Assembly (NCBI GenBank): GCA_023150295.1
Contig: JAKLLE010000017.1
Coordinates: 1 to 55,446 of the forward strand
Direction of reading: 5' to 3'
DNA length: 55,446 nt
Source of the DNA: Giesbergeria sp.
GTDB lineage: Bacteria; Pseudomonadota; Gammaproteobacteria; Burkholderiales; Burkholderiaceae_C
Positions within the stretch are counted from its first letter, which is position 1. Every line of letters begins with the position of its first letter. Below are positions 55,317-55,446 of the stretch, in pieces. A model generated the notes under the pieces. It did no database searches, had not been told where the DNA came from, and worked only from the letters and a program-made list of their open reading frames with translations. The translations under genes were made by a program, and so were the position numbers.

Positions 55317-55446
55317 TCAGATACGAAGCACCGGTGTTGGGTGGTGCTTTCGATGAAGGTTTTCCCCACGATGGCGTACGTTGAAGTTACTCATTTTGCG
55401 CTTGACGCCACGAGGGTTGCTGTGGCCGCGACTGCTGACGCATAGG
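55317..55446 (-). CDS. C-terminal end of an IS4-like transposase (cut by the window edge)
   Basis: A minus-strand frame of 42 codons ends with a TGA at 55317-55319 and runs off the window. It reads SNPRGVKRKMSNFNVRHRGE near its middle; NPRxVKRKMSNF is a C-terminal signature I associate with IS4-family DDE transposases. The element end should lie in the 12 bases between this stop and yceH or just inside yceH's terminator region. Only the distal part is visible; whether the element is intact cannot be judged. Confidence 0.6.
   Translation of the reverse strand, partial: LCVSSRGHSNPRGVKRKMSNFNVRHRGENLHRKHHPTPVLRI

Overview
The window is high-GC, densely packed DNA that looks chromosomal and comes from a betaproteobacterium, most likely a member of the Comamonadaceae close to Acidovorax. 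Reasons: the gene neighbourhoods (rpsP-rimM-trmD-rplS; orn beside an M48 protease and rsgA; trxB / regulator / ftsK-lolA-rarA; a Pit-type phosphate transporter with a DUF47 partner), the codon usage, and an intergenic repeat type that I remember from that family. No taxonomic search was possible, so the genus is an inference.

Layout. 1-3150: a small exported protein, a short-form GMP reductase (guaC), a beta-hydroxyacid dehydrogenase and tRNA-Lys(CTT) with its own promoter and terminator. 3240-6060: a Bcr/CflA drug exporter convergent with a double-PAS GGDEF protein, then a bidirectional terminator. 6075-12414: a DEAD-box helicase with a long structured leader, orn, an M48 protease-phhB-rsgA operon and an unknown protein. 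12490-16686: CobD/CbiB-like protein, CoA-type NUDIX hydrolase and the ribosomal operon rpsP-rimM-trmD-rplS. 16819-20047: GNAT acetyltransferase, TM2-like membrane protein, Pit/DUF47 phosphate uptake pair, DUF486 protein. 20167-23719: a branched-chain amino-acid ABC transporter (livHMGF) with no binding-protein gene beside it. 23977-30939: rarA, lolA, ftsK, a Crp/Fnr regulator divergent from trxB, then rpmB-rpmG. 31030-47509: the accessory part, consisting of a separate pilin gene, a BrnT/BrnA toxin-antitoxin pair, and a roughly 15-kb MSHA-like pilus operon read on the minus strand (mshM-L-N-E-G-I-J-K, two large pseudopilins, a small membrane protein, response regulator, histidine kinase). 47635-55446: rsmB, a second M48 protease, an OmpR-type two-component pair divergent from a six-EF-hand protein, purN, yceH and the broken end of an IS4-like transposase.

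How it works together. The pilus operon is tightly coupled: most neighbouring genes overlap by 4-8 bases. Its assembly ATPase carries an N-terminal MshEN-type c-di-GMP-binding motif, and the window also encodes a diguanylate cyclase whose product-inhibition site is missing. The operon ends with its own two-component system, so both second-messenger and phosphorelay control are likely.

The most unusual observation is a dispersed 60-base element present in about ten copies (seven clear, three weaker) that align without gaps except for one 1-base indel. Copies sit not only between genes but also inside reading frames (phhB, rsgA, rarA, the lolA signal peptide, rsmB), and they supply stop codons (a TM2-like protein, mshK, purN) and one start codon (a pseudopilin). 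Most sense-strand copies inside or at the end of genes share the same codon phase.
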